Assembly (NCBI RefSeq): GCF_030247195.1
Contig: NC_080672.1
Location: forward strand, 160,263,167-160,327,166
From: Topomyia yanbarensis
Taxonomy: Eukaryota > Arthropoda > Insecta > Diptera > Culicidae
DNA: 64,000 bases
Direction: 5' to 3'
In this document: positions 48,075-61,649 of the stretch, piece by piece
Numbering within the stretch: the stretch's first letter is position 1
Layout: each line of letters opens with the position of its first letter
Notes under the pieces: generated by a model
Seen by the model: the letters and a program-made list of their open reading frames with translations, nothing else
What the model was told of the DNA's origin: nothing
Database searches by the model: none
Made by a program: the position numbers and the translations under genes

Positions 48075-48670
48075 TTAGCTCAGTAGTGCCCAGGGCCACC
48101 AGGTGGCGATAAGACGGCCCTGAATGGAGGCCTTTTGATGTATACTGAATTGTGATTAATTCACCTAAAAGTGAGATAGAAAATTTATTACCACTAACTT
48201 TTGGGATAGAGTCATGATGTCAATGAGAAAGTTATAGAAAATTCTACTACGAGGGAATTTACTGAGCATGAAAACTCTCCAAAATGTAAAGGTGTTGAGA
48301 TAAAGGCGCGTTGTATGTGGGAGGCACCCAAAAATCATTTTTTCAATATTTTTTTTGAGATTTTTGCAATTCTTCAAATGTTCTATGAAGGTTTGCAAAT
48401 TTAGAAATTACAGATAGAAGACGCCAACATTTTTTTTCAAAACTTAAGAGTTATTAAATAAAGTGGGTTAAAAATGCCGCCATTTTGAACGTCAATTACT
48501 AAGAGATGTGGTAATAGGTGGAAGACATTTCGATTCTATGAGAAAGATAGTGAAACATAGTACAAGGAAAAATATCAGTCGCAACGGGCATCCACCGGCC
48601 TGTATATAATGAACCCATTTAGGATCCAACTTTCCAGAAAATCTTTAGAAAAATATTTTCATCTATGTAG
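48075..48670. repeat. Old repeat-like sequence distantly related to the CACAGTG foldback arms
   Basis: GTGATTAATTCACCTA(A/T)AAGTGA at about 48152 matches the same phrase at about 3574 and 5110. The rest is diverged. No gene is seen. Confidence 0.4.
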
Positions 48671-48679
48671 GATTACTGT

Positions 48680-48977
48680 GCCCTAATTCATCTTAGCTCG
48701 TGTATTCATCCCACCCATTTGTAAACATTAGTTAGAGCTGTGTCTGTTCTTTTCAACGCATTAGGTCAACTAGTAAGATGAATAAGCGTGCGATGTACTC
48801 GACTTTTCACTTCGCTCAAATGCGAGTATTTTACATTTTCCAAATCAGATTTTTTATGTTACTGCTTCTTAAGTGCGAAGCAAGCATGCTGATACCTATT
48901 TAAGTGCAATCCAATCACCGTAAACCGAGTTACAATCGAAATAGTGTGACATCCTAACTAATGAGATGAATAAGGGC
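48680..48977. repeat. MITE with CCCTAATTCATCT ends
   Basis: CCCTAATTCATCT at the left and AGATGAATAAGGG at the right are inverted. The interior matches 20790-21072 in inverse orientation. Confidence 0.65.
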
Positions 48978-49019
48978 TCGTCTACACAATTACATCTCTG
49001 TCAAATTTTCATTCCAAAT

Positions 49020-49337
49020 ATTTAATCATTCAATGCATACTTGGAGAAGATTCTGGCCACGTAATTGTTTCGTGAAAACAGCATTTTGTCATCAATACAC
49101 ACCTATGACACATGTGTGTGCGACTTTTGTTTACATTTATAGTAAAAACTCGCAACATAGTCAACTGATCCTCGTAATATTTGGGAAATTAATACAGAAT
49201 AGCTAGAAGCATTAATTGTCTTCTATGAATTGTTTATACCATTTATAAATTTCAAGATATTCAATATCAAACTTTAAAAATCGTTTTTCTCGAAATGTGC
49301 AAAATGGCGCTTGTCATAAGATAGTACGGCAGCGCTG
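49020..49337. repeat. Truncated copy of the CGTCGCTG element
   Basis: It matches the right portion of 57228-57990 (CATCAATACACACCTATGACAC, CGCTTGTCATAAGATAG) and ends at TACGGCAGCG, immediately beside the LINE sequence. Confidence 0.65.
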
Positions 49338-50118
49338 GCTCAGGACCAACGAAGTTAATCGCTGAACCTGCCCTGGCCATTTCGTCAGCCCATTCATTTG
49401 CAGTAATACCGGAATGTCAGGGCACCCAGACAAGGTAGATAGTGTTGGCAATACTTAGTTCTTCGATTTGGGTTCGGCACGCGATCACTAGCTTGGACCG
49501 TGATTTGTCTGAGCTAAGGGCCTTGATTGCAGCCTGACTATCGGAGCAGAAGTTTATAACTCTGCCGGATAAACTCAGTTGAAGGGCCGATTGTACCCCG
49601 CACATAATCGCAAAGATTTCTGCTTGGAATACAGTACACTATCAACCTAGTGAGTGAGATTGTTCCAATCTCATTTCACGACAGTAGACACCAGCACCAG
49701 CACGTCCCTCCATCAGAGAACTGTCAGTGTAACAGACCACTTGCGTTTGTTGTTGTCTTTCCATATAGCCAGACAACCACTCCTCTCGAGAGGGAATCAT
49801 CACATGGAATGTCCTGTAAGGAAAACTACATTTGAGTGTAATATCGCTGATAGCAAGAATGTCTTCACCCCATGTAACCATTTGTGACCACAATCGTGTA
49901 TGGCTGGTACTAAGATCAACATGGTTACTGTTCCAAAGCCCAGTAATCTGCAGTCTGTATACACATGGTAGTGGTTCTTGTTTGAGGTGTATGTGTAATG
50001 GTTTAATATTTAGAAGTGCCTCAAGAGCCGCAGTCGGAGTCGTGGTGAAAGCACCAGTCAACGCCATGAGCGCCATTCTTTGCAGATGGTTTAGCTTTGT
50101 ATTTGTATTTGTGAGCAT
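49338..50118 (-). pseudogene. LOA/I-type LINE, 3' part: reverse transcriptase C-terminus and RNase H
   Basis: Minus-strand frames: 49642-50118 with LNHLQRMALMALTGAFTTTP and ALEALLNIKPLHIHLKQE, the region after the reverse transcriptase, running into CYTDSSLMEGRAGAGVY, the start of RNase H. 49417-49605 carries VINFCSDSQAAIKAL and VWVP, then a TGA replaces the Gly of the expected GHSG motif, after which EWADEMARAG continues in frame. It is split from its upstream part at 54.46-54.79 kb by the CR1-like element. Confidence 0.85.
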
Positions 50119-50166
50119 ATAAATTCATCTGACAAATTGTCTTAATGAATAAAAAAAACTTAAAAG

Positions 50167-53100
50167 CTAATTACGGCGAACAACACGAAAATGGTTAAGT
50201 AGCCGTTTACGAAACACGTTGGACGACATATTAAAGTCAAATAAATCTGCAAATTCGTTGAACCGCACGCAAATGAATCGAAGCGGGTCATGCTGACCGT
50301 ATTGCGTATTCCGAGGTTCCAGGGACAGGAGGTTTCGGCGACGAAGAGGTCTCTCTGGAGCGTACAAATTTAGCTGTATAAGCAGAGAGGGGCAGTCAAT
50401 GTCGCCCGTCATTAGTTTTGCAGCGAATGAAGCTTGTGAGGTGATCCGTCGTACCTCCAGCGGTTCGATGTTTAGCAGACGGCAGCGGTCTTCGTATGGT
50501 GGTAAGTTTATTGGGTCACGCCATGGTAACTGCCGCAGAGCGTACCTTACAAAACCTTCAATCCTGGCGATCCAGTTAGCATGGTAAGGCACCATACCAC
50601 AGCATTAGATTCCAGCAAGGAGCGTACGAGCGAACAATATAATGATCTTAAACACAAAGGATCTCGAAACTCTGCTGCAATTTTGAAGATGAATCCCAAT
50701 TGTCGGTTTGCTTTTGATACATTATCGTCGTAGTGAAGTTTGAAAATCATTTCACGATCCAGAGTTACGCCAAGATCCCTGATGTGCTCTACCCGCATTA
50801 AAGAGCTTCCACAAACTTGATAATCATACGCGATTGGCGAACTTTTCCGATGGAAGGAAATCACACTGCATTTTACGATACTTAAGCACATAAAGTTCTT
50901 TTTGCATCATTCCTCGAACAAATGCAGCATACCCTGTAGCTCCAAGCAGTCAGATAGGCACTGGATGATTTTAAGAATTTTCGTACCATCCGCATAAAAG
51001 AAACGACAATCCGACGGAAGCAGCAAAGAGAGATCGTTTATAAATAACGAGAACAGTAACGGGCCGAGGTTACTACCTTGTGGAACTCCGGACTGGTTTG
51101 AGAACATTTCCGATGTTGTCGAACCTATTTGAACCTGTACACAGCGGTTCGTCAAGTATGACATGAACCAAGCAACGGCCATTGCTGAGAAGCCAAGTAA
51201 TTCCAATTTTTTAAGAAGAATTCCATGATCCACGCGGTCGAATGCTGCCTTGAGGTCCTTATATGCGGCATCGATTTGCCATCCGGAATCCATGTTTCGT
51301 ATGCAGTTCGTGGTAAACTGCATAAGATTAGTCGTTACGGAGCGTTTTGGAAAAAAAACCATGCTGTTCACTGTCTATGTAACTCTTGCAGCAGGCGAAC
51401 AGAGTGTCGTTTACGATTATTTCAAAAAGCTTTGAGCAGGCACATAGAGAAGTAATTCCTCGATAATTGGAAACATTACGTTTATCCCCCTTTTTCAAAA
51501 CTGGGAAGTGGGAAAACTTCTAGCGTGCAGGGAACTCACTTTGTTGAGCCGAGAGGTTAAACAGCTTAGCCAGCGGGCTACAAAGAGCAACTGCACAGCG
51601 CTTCAGCACGTACGACAGAATACCGTCAGGGCCAGCAGTAAACGATAGTTTCAATTTTTGCATGGCAGCTACTACCATGTCGTCTGTAATACGCGAAATA
51701 CTGAAATCAAACACATCACAAGGCATCCTGCACTTTGCTTCTTCTATCTGGATCGGAGTGGCGGAACGATCATGGAATACTTGTTTAAAGTGCATTGCAA
51801 AAAGGTTGCACTTCTCGGTTTCGGTGCAAGCAGTTATATTTTCTGAAAATATGGAGCATGGCAGCCCCGTTTCTTTTCTTTTGGAATTGACAAACGACCA
51901 AAATAGTTTGGGGTTCCGACGAAGGTTCTCTTCAGTGCGCTTGACATGACGATTGTACAGGAAGTGATTGTAGCGGCGATACTGGTTGCTTGTGGCATTC
52001 AATTGTCTTTTAAAATACGGCGACCGGAAACTGCAGTACTTTCGCAGAGCAGCTGATCGCGCTCGCTTGAGAGCGCGTAATCTTGGATTTGACCACGGTG
52101 GTTTCTGCGGGGGCAGTTTAGGTGGAACGGAACGGGAAACAGCATACTCCACAGCGGCACTGAAGCATTCCACAGCTTCATCAATACTGGTGGACGATTC
52201 AATAAATTGCCAATTGGTGGCTAAAAGCATAGCATTTAATGCGGTATAATCTGCTCGACGAAAGTCCAGAGAGTTCGAAATGGAAGGTTCTTCGAAGATG
52301 ATTTGAGTGGGCAGATTGAATTCCACGCTAAGAGCCGGGTGATCAGCATCAATATCAATCAAGGACTCGATGGGCGATGACACTGCGGTGACCGGCAAAG
52401 CAGTATCGTTTGCTAGTACGAGATCCAACAGACGTTCGTTCCGGTTCAATAACTTGTTGATTTGAGTGAATCCATGTAAATTGAACCCATCCAAGAGAGC
52501 GGAGCTGGCAACCGGCATATGCGAGAGTAGAGGGTCGACATATGATATGTCTGTCTCAGAGAAACGCCAATGCAAATTCGACTGGTTATAGTCACCGAAC
52601 AGAAGAGCGGGAGTATGAGGACTAAATCGTGCTGATATCGAACCCAACGATTCCACGTGTTCATTGATACTCACCGTATCAAATTTTCGGTCGGGTTTTG
52701 CGGTATGTCAACAACGACCCACAACTGTTCGAGCGTGTTGGAAATGGTTGCGGGATCCATATAAGCATTAAGTTTAGTCGATACTGCTATTAAAACACCC
52801 CCGTCGCGAGTCTTGAGGCTGTTTATTCCTAAAAACGGTGTATTGATGTCCAAACAGTTGTGCGGAAAAAATTTGGGCATTTAGCCAGGTTTCCGTTAGG
52901 ACGATTATGTCGTACTCAGCTTCCGAAACGGCCAAGAAGAATGCGTCTATTTTAGTCCATAGGCCGCGTACGTTTTGGTAGTAAACACGGATACTAGTGG
53001 AGGGCTCTCCTGGATCGGGAGGCACGGGGGCTTCCTCAATGCTTGTTATTGGCTCCAGCTGGCCCGTTATATCATTCGCGCTAGCTTGCGAAACAGTATT

Positions 53101-53316
53101 ATCCACAGAGCGTGTTGTAAAACTATCCTCAAAGCTACGGGCTGCGGACTGATCAGCAGCATCGAGTGAAGCGTTGGAGCAGCGGGCGGTGTCGTCGTCC
53201 GAAAGGGGAGCATGCTGCAACACGGAGTGAATGAGTGTTGGGGTCGTGTAAAAAATGTTACAATACTCGCCTGTGATGGGAACCCGAGGGTTCCCACCAT
53301 CCATAATAGAACGCAT
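50167..53316 (-). pseudogene. CR1-like ORF2: endonuclease and reverse transcriptase, broken
   Basis: Endonuclease motifs VYYQNVRGLWTKIDAFFLAV and DIIVLTETWLN, then LLFGDYNQSNLHW and DADHPALSVEF. Reverse transcriptase motifs AGPDGILSYVLKRCA, AFDRVDHGILLKKLELLGF and GVPQGSNLGPLLFSLFINDL. The catalytic box reads FFYADGTKIL, so the second Asp of YADD is Gly. Frame changes occur near 52808, 52680, 51353 (a T8 run) and 50590. In-frame stops are near 51520 (TAG) and 50907 (TGA). It is inactive. Confidence 0.9.
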
Positions 53317-53336
53317 TGATCCAACGCTACACACAG

Positions 53337-54140
53337 CTAGTGATGTCCTCCGACTCCTTTCGGTGTTATAGGTGCTGGCGTTAAGTTCACAAAAGGAGAT
53401 TTCCGAAATTTTGGAAAAGGATATTCCTCGAATTGACGAAACAAAATCCCTTCAGGCCAAGTCGAAGGATCCAGTGCGGCAGTTTTCAATTCAGGATCCA
53501 AACCAACTTTGAATGAAACGAAGGTCATGCTATTGATATCCTTTCCGTTGGCTACCAATTTGACCACCTCAGGGTTCTGCGACATTTTCAGGTTTGCCCG
53601 TACCATAGCGGTAATTTCATCGTTTGTTACTTCTGGTCTTATACGAGACAAGTAAAACCAAAACTTATCTACCGGTTTTACGCAGATTGGAACGGAAACA
53701 ACATTTTCCCCGATCTGTTTTGAGCCGGCATTTTGGCATTCTAGTGCGTTTTGCGCGAGATCGGGTCCACGAGGCCGTTTAGCAGCTCGACGAGGTTCGA
53801 TTGGGGCCCAGCGGTTGATTACTGGTGTCGGAATAGATGGGGACGGTCTAAACAACTGCTTTATTTCTATCTGCAAGTTGTTTATTGCATCCGTGAGAGA
53901 CGCCAGTGGCGACTGCTCATCAGCTGCTTTCGTGATTGAGCGGAGATGCGAATTTTCAAACAAATCCGCACAAGGATCGCACATCCAGTACAGGTTTTTA
54001 CGATGTGACGTGAAGTAACCAAAAAGAGCACGAGAAACTCCCGAACACGCCATATGGAACGAGCAACCACAGTACCCGCGACAAAGAACTGAATCGATCC
54101 CAGTAATTAACTGGTTGCACTTAGCGCAATTTTTCTCCAT
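53337..54140 (-). CDS. CR1-like ORF1 protein with PHD-type zinc finger
   Basis: Open frame of 267 codons from ATG 54140 to TAG 53337-53339, undamaged. The N-terminus has a PHD-like Cys/His pattern (CAKCNQLI, CRGYCGCSFHMACSG, WMCDPC), followed by a linker, a basic RAAKRPRGP stretch, and a region with VDKFWFYLSRIRPEVTND resembling the nucleic-acid-binding part of CR1/T1 ORF1. ORF1 proteins package LINE RNA. ORF2 begins about 20 bases after the stop. Transcription would need the 5' UTR promoter, not identified. Confidence 0.8.
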   Translation of the reverse strand: MEKNCAKCNQLITGIDSVLCRGYCGCSFHMACSGVSRALFGYFTSHRKNLYWMCDPCADLFENSHLRSITKAADEQSPLASLTDAINNLQIEIKQLFRPSPSIPTPVINRWAPIEPRRAAKRPRGPDLAQNALECQNAGSKQIGENVVSVPICVKPVDKFWFYLSRIRPEVTNDEITAMVRANLKMSQNPEVVKLVANGKDINSMTFVSFKVGLDPELKTAALDPSTWPEGILFRQFEEYPFPKFRKSPFVNLTPAPITPKGVGGHH

Positions 54141-54455
54141 ATTCACACCAGTATACCGGCACAGGAAAAACAATCAAACGGCAGCACGGCGAGAATGAAC
54201 TATCCGCTTATTGTTTGTACACGACACTCGGCAGCACGTAGGTAGCTAGATAATAAAGCAGCAACTGACACAGCACAAATTATCCTCAAATTTCGATCAG
54301 AATTTCAACTTAATGTTTACGGTAACACAATATTCAGACACAACCGGGGAACCGACAACGTTTAGACGAAATTTTGGATATCTTACGACACGAAAACAAA
54401 TTAAAAATCGATAAAGTACGCGATCTATAAAAAACACAATCAGCTTAAGTCGACA

Positions 54456-54790
54456 GTGATGTCAAAACTTTGACTGGACTGTCATCACCTTTTCCCTCTG
54501 TCACCACACAAGGCATCCGTTTGACAGTATTGGACGTACAATTGTCGTGTAAATCCAATAGATGTAGCCCGAAGGCCATGCACGCTTTCTTGACTCTCAG
54601 CCGAATGTGAGCAGACCAATTCAGTTTGGAATCCAAAATAACTCCAACGTATTTGACTTGATCTGCACACAGTAGCTCAGAATCAAAGAACTGCAAGGGA
54701 CGAACCCCGGTTGTTATTCACTTCTTCGTGAAACAACGGTTGTGCTTCGTGAAAGAACCATTGAAAAACCATTGTAGTTTTGCTTGGATT
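54456..54790 (-). pseudogene. LOA/I-type LINE, upstream part: reverse transcriptase thumb region
   Basis: Minus-strand ADQVKYVGVILDSKLNWSAH followed by KKACMAFG. Then, in a shifted frame, WIYTTIVRPILSNGCLVW, the usual segment after the reverse transcriptase active site. The 3' continuation is at 49338-50118. The same thumb motif in decayed form lies at about 30970-31010, so both loci are copies of one family. Confidence 0.8.
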
Positions 54791-55344
54791 AACTGATAGG
54801 CTCACTGACTCAATTCTCACAATCTTAATCTTAAATGAAGGGTATAATAGTCTTTGTCTTAAATGGGGGGGGGGGGGGAATAGTAGTCATTGTCTTAAAT
54901 GAAGAGTATAGTATTTTTCATCCCCTCATACATCCACCCCGCATGCCTACATAAGATAGCAAGAAGACAACATTGAACCACCGACAAACTGACATGACAC
55001 TGTATTTTCACTGACGTCCGTTTGACAGTATGAGTTACGAAATCCTCCAGTAGAAATTTGGACAAGAGAAAATAGACAACCATAGTTTCAAGGAACTTGG
55101 CTCAAAGAAGTTGGGCTATACTTGTAAAGGTTAAAGGAAACTATAACCTTAGAAATGTATGTACTAGTTTCGTTGAACATTTGACAAATAGCGACTTAAA
55201 TTTGTAAACATGTACCGATGTTTGACAAAATATCAGGTGATTCAGAGCAAATGGCATCCAGGGTCACTTTAAGAAATTATGTGTAGCTCATTATACAGAT
55301 GGAGTAACTGTTCCGACCTAATTTAGTTCAAATTATTTGTCAAA

Positions 55345-55567
55345 AATCTTTCGTATATAGCAGTGAACAATTCGTTTGCCTAATGAAGCTGTATCGTAAT
55401 AAACCAACGAAAGTCGTGTCGTGGTTTTCACGAAAAACTCGTAATAAAAAAATAAAAGTATTTCAATAGAATTACGATTCATCATATGTACGAAAAATTC
55501 GTATATTTTATGAAAATTGTCTGTACGAATCTAATTTGCAACGATTTACGAATATATTCTATCAGTG
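55345..55567. repeat. Right-end copy of the CACTGATA element
   Basis: It starts TTCGTATATAGCAGTGAAC and ends GATTTACGAATATATTCT followed by ATCAGTG. It aligns with 15155-15378. Confidence 0.75.
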
Positions 55568-55589
55568 TACAACTCGTTGTATTCATTTC

Positions 55590-56190
55590 CTTTTTTTTTA
55601 ATTTTTTTTAAATTTAATTAGGTATATAGATGCATTTTTAAGTTTTTTTTCATTTCAAGGATTTTATTCGTTTTATTTATTAATATTGTTCGTTATATTC
55701 ATTTTATAATAATATTTATTTTATTAATTTTATTCATCTTATTTATTTGATTAATATTATTTGTTTTATTCATTAATGTTATTAATCTTACTATTTTTGT
55801 AAATTTATTTTTTTTCAGTTCACGCATTTTTTTCAATTTCTTCATTTTAATAATTTTATTGATTCTGTACTCTCTTTCATTTTATTCATTTAATTTAATT
55901 TGTTAGTATGGATCAATTTACTGCATTCTATCAATAAAAACACCTTTGTTTATATAGTATAATTTTTCAGTCAATGAGCTGAACTAATTTGATTTTTTTA
56001 TTCTGTCAGTTCGATTCATAAAAATCGTTCTACTCATTTTGTGAATTTGGCAACTTTGCCTCACAAATTTTTTAATTTCGTTTGTTTTATTGATTTTCTA
56101 CAATTTTAATCAGTTTATTGGTATTATTCGTGCAGAACTCGAGACTGTGTTCATCCTACTTCTAGTTGGGTACCTACTTCGCATGAGCTC
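55590..56190. repeat. AT-rich low-complexity tract with an old repeat
   Basis: TTTTATTCATTTTAT-type runs, ending with TCGTGCAGAACTCGAG and ACTTCTAGTTGGGTACC, which match in inverse the sequence at 29400-29480. Confidence 0.5.
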
Positions 56191-56489
56191 TGCGAACTGT
56201 AAGAAAGTTCTCATCTCACTGGATGAAGTCGGTTTTTTGAAAAATTAATTATCCCTATATTTTCTAGGAGAATTAGTTACTCAAATTATCATATCAGAAA
56301 ATGCGCTGCTTTGTTTTGAAAAACTTCTTCGAAGTTTTAAAACTTAAAAGAATGTAGTTTTGGAATTATGTCATTTTGACAGTAAGTTAGATTTTCACAT
56401 ACCGAATTTCTAGCTACGTTACTCGTCTACAAGAAACTTCTTTGGATACTGTTTAACTATTATAATATTTATTATTCACTGTGTCCCAC

Positions 56490-56746
<257 letters not shown>

Positions 56747-57227
56747 TTTTGAGGATATTTTTCTATCGCATCAAACTATTTTTATTAATACTATATTTTT
56801 ATTAAACACTGGTAGATTTTTCGGGGGTTACATTAACCATTTCTTCCAATATTTGGCGAACCTACTCCCGTTCGTGCGTTTACTACGATAGTTTATCTTA
56901 AAAGGGTATTCTAAATAATTTACACTTATGAGTTTATATATGTTGCGCGTCGAAAATGTTTAAGAATTTTCGTCATTTTCTATTGCCAATAATACAAAAG
57001 TTTATTTAGAAAAAACTTTCCTTAAAAAGGTTATAAATATTATAAAGTGTTTGAAAATTTTAATTCTTTTTAATAAACGGAGCAGTTTCCATCCCTCCAC
57101 AACGTAGTTTATAATTCATGGCTTGCGGTGAACATGATGTCTCGCGAGTTGCTGAATTGAGAATTATAGAATAAACCTTAGTTTTCAGCATTCTTCAGAA
57201 ATTTAACCTTCCGAAAGTAGCACAAAT

Positions 57228-57990
57228 CGTCGCTGTTGTGCTATCTTATGACAAACGCCATTTTGGGGAAAACTGAGTTAGATATGCCACATTACTTATT
57301 TGAAAAATCTCTACAAAGTGGCGTTTCCATAATTTTGAAATTCTACTTAGTTACTAAGATATAGCGAGAAACATGATGAGAAATTATGAGTTTTTTGCTT
57401 CAAATCACTGTATCTTGGGATTTACTCAAGTTATATTGAAGTTTTAGATTTTTTTATATGTAGAAATGTCTGAGGAACACAATGGCATAAAAAAATTTCA
57501 AAAGAAAAAATATACGAGTTTTGAGAAAAACACATTTTAAGTTTCAAACTGGAAATATAGCATTTTTGGCAACACTGTAACCAAAAGTTAATATTTTTTC
57601 TAGATTCACTGATTCATTTCCTTCAAAATGCATCTAACCGATTGTTTATAGACCAAATTAAACCAAAGATATGAATAAAAGTTTATAATTGATGCTTTTT
57701 TCCTATGGAAAATTTTCCATGCATGATTATGACACGCCATACAAATTTTGTCATGAATACACACCTATGACACGTATGAGTGCGACTTTTGTTTACATTT
57801 TTAGTAAAAACTCGCAATGTAGTTTACCGATCTTTGTAATATTGGGAAGATTAATACAGAAGCATCAATTGTCTTCTCTGAATTGGTTCTACCGTTTATA
57901 AGATACAAGATATTCAACCTCAAGCTTTAAAAATTGTTTTTCTCGAAATGTGCTAAATGGCGCTTGTCATAAGATAGCACAACAGCGACG
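57228..57990. mobile_element. CGTCGCTG-ended element with 4-bp TSD AAAT
   Basis: It starts CGTCGCTGTTGTGCTATC and ends with the complement, with inverted repeats of about 35 bases and AAAT on both sides (57224-57227 and 57991-57994). 763 bp, no transposase. It is an uninterrupted sister of the element at 2628-5253. Confidence 0.85.
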
Positions 57991-57994
57991 AAAT

Positions 57995-59080
57995 GGCTCT
58001 GAACAAATTCGCTAGATTTTCAGAGCAGCGTGCACTAGCGCGAGTGACGGAAGGTTATCGAAGAGTTCCACAAAACAAAGTTCCAGTAATGATGATGGTT
58101 TCCCTATCGGATTTTGAGAATCTGTAAATTTTTCTGTGGCATTAGAATTAGTTATAATGGGTCAAATCAAAGATAATACTGGGAAGTTGCAGATTGATTG
58201 GTTCAATGGTATTCGAAATATGTTGCTCACTGTGAGGTCACTTTTTGAAAAAGTCGGTTTCGAAATAATGTTTAAAGCAAGCACTCCAGATGAAATGTGA
58301 TATGAAGTGCAGCAATTTCAGTTCTTAGTTATCAGTCGCGTTGAAAATTTGAATAAACGCTATTGAGAGTATTCACTGCAAATATATACAAAAATATTAT
58401 CGGTTTTTTTACCCAGCACAACAAATGTACCCCCCTTAGGAAAATTCAGTTTTCCCTACATGATGCATTGATTGAAGAACATAGATATGGTATTAAGCAA
58501 GCATTAGATATCTATATAGTTCGTTTGTTCGTCTATTTTCTAGGCAATTTTTTCGCTTTACCTTTGATTTGGTTTAACCTTTGAGATTTCTCGCACGGAT
58601 GTTGCCCCATGCTGATGTGAGCGTTTCTCTGAGTTATGAGACTGTCCCATATAGTATGTTTTATCGAAAACATCGTGAAACATCTCGATCTAAACGCTCT
58701 CAATCGATATAATATAAGATGAGAGTGATAAGAGTTATAAGAAAGTCTCATCAAACTGTTAGGTGGATTAACAGCATTTTTAATAAAATACTCGAGGTTG
58801 AGAATGAGAATGAGATTTTTTAATGCATTTTAAGTTCAGTCTGCGCACAATTAATTTATTTAAAAAACAATTTTTTACTTGTATGCATAGCATTTATAGT
58901 TTTTCCGTAATCGAGCACGGAATTTTGAAACACATGGTTTCAATAAAATGCTTCAGCTTCAAAGTTTTAGAAAGAAAAAAATCAAATTAAAGGAATCTCA
59001 TAGGCCTAATTAGTTAGAGACTGAAACCTTGCAAGAATACTCTCTGATAACAACTCTTACGATTGAAGCAAAAAATCGAT
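57995..59080. other. AT-rich intergenic stretch without a supported gene
   Basis: Nothing recognised. Confidence 0.35.
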
Positions 59081-59084
59081 ATTT

Positions 59085-59185
59085 GAATGGTAAAAAAAAT
59101 CTCAACCCTATGTGCGAGGTTGGGAATCGAACCCAGGTAAACTGCATACAATGATATCGATTTACCAACTACGCTGTGTTTTACT
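59085..59185 (-). mobile_element. Degenerate tRNA-derived SINE fragment
   Basis: CCTATGTGCGAGGTTGGGAATCGAACCCAGG and the following CAACTACGCTGTG match the SINE at 19455-19623 in the same orientation. Confidence 0.7.
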
Positions 59186-59852
59186 TTTTAAAGGTAAAAA
59201 TTATGATTGATGTTCTTGATGTCAATGACTTTCATTCAAATGTTTGTTGTTTAAACTTATTCCGAAAAGATACTCATTATTAAATAGATTTTAATTGGTA
59301 TTGAACAAAGCATTTTAATATACTGCAAAATTCGAGTCCAACTTGAATAAAAAAAATCTGGCAGCATTTTTAACTGCTGAATTTGTTTAATATCAGCGAT
59401 TTATCAATTAGCAAAGAGTTTCATCCATTTTAACACTTTGGGGTATTGAATATAAAAAAAAAACATTGCGAACGTAAGCTTGAAATAATTTGAAATAATT
59501 ACGAACTAGCTTTAAAAAAATGCTTTTCAATTAAACTAGCTTTTACAAATCAATTTGGCACATCCGATTCTAAAGAAAAATAAAAACTCGTTTGGAATTT
59601 ATTATTCTTGCTAAAATCTAAGATTTATTTGTTGTATAAAAAATAGACTCTTTACGAAGCTTCCTAAAAATAAGGTTAAGTAAAATTTCGAACTTTTGTA
59701 TACGTTGTACTCAATATACTCAAAAAGTACAACAAATCAGTATTTTATAAGCCAGGAGTTAAACTCATTTCAAATTTGAATGATTAGAGAAACTATTCTA
59801 ATTAAATAAGTAATCTACGAACAAAGTTTCGAGTGTATAAGCGTAGATTTAA

Positions 59853-60475
59853 CAGTTGTGTATCCAACAAAAACACCTTTAACAGGCCGTCGAGGGTACC
59901 CGGGTGCATACAAATTGAAATGTTCATAACTATGGCTTTAACCGATTTAGACACTTTTAGATGTTTTGGATTCAAGAATACGTCTACCTTTTGATTCTGT
60001 GAAATTTAACCGAATGAATGGATCTGGTTCTTAGCAATCCGGATATTTCCGAGTAATATTCCAGTACTAGGGTATGATTTGTAAACTTAACTTAATATCC
60101 TAGCCATATGAGTATCCAAACTCTTCGAAATGTTTCGGAAGTCTATTATTTATTGCTATGAGACTATTTGGCAATTTGACCTCGAAATGGCCACTCACGG
60201 CCCCACGGGAACCTGATCCGGAATGTCCGTTCCAGGGTCAAATCACCAAATGCTTCCAAAACCACACGATACAGCCTACTGATACAATTCCATAGTGTCC
60301 TAGTACTGGAATATGCTTCCGGAAATCTGGATTCCCGGGAAACAAATGAATTAACCTGATTCATTTTTACAAAGTCTAAAAGTGGATGAGTTCCTGAAAA
60401 CACCCAAAAGTGTCGAAATTGGTTGAAAATTGTCTTAGTTATTCAGGGGCCTCTCCTCCGTCGGACACATAGCGG
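59853..60475. mobile_element. TTAA-flanked MITE, related to 40827-41722
   Basis: It starts CAGTTGTGTATCCAACAAAA, ends GTCGGACACATAGCGG and is flanked by TTAA (59849-59852 and 60476-60479). It lies in inverse orientation to the earlier copy and is more diverged. Confidence 0.7.
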
Positions 60476-60536
60476 TTAAACTCTTCATAATTACCTACAC
60501 AAGCTTCTAGTTGTAAGATTCATGTTCAAGGTATAG

Positions 60537-61645
<1,109 letters not shown>

Positions 61646-61649
61646 AACT

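Larger units (their letters stand above)
50122..54450 (-). mobile_element. CR1-like LINE, near full length, decayed, inserted in the LOA/I-type LINE
   Basis: ORF1 (PHD-like), an apurinic-type endonuclease and reverse transcriptase follow one another on the minus strand. The LOA-like sequence lies on both outer sides, so this element inserted into it. The exact ends and any TSD are not resolved; the 3' end is near 50122-50155 and the 5' UTR probably covers 54180-54450. PHD-type ORF1 with this endonuclease is usual for mosquito CR1-clade elements (T1/Q-like), by memory of the families. Confidence 0.85.
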
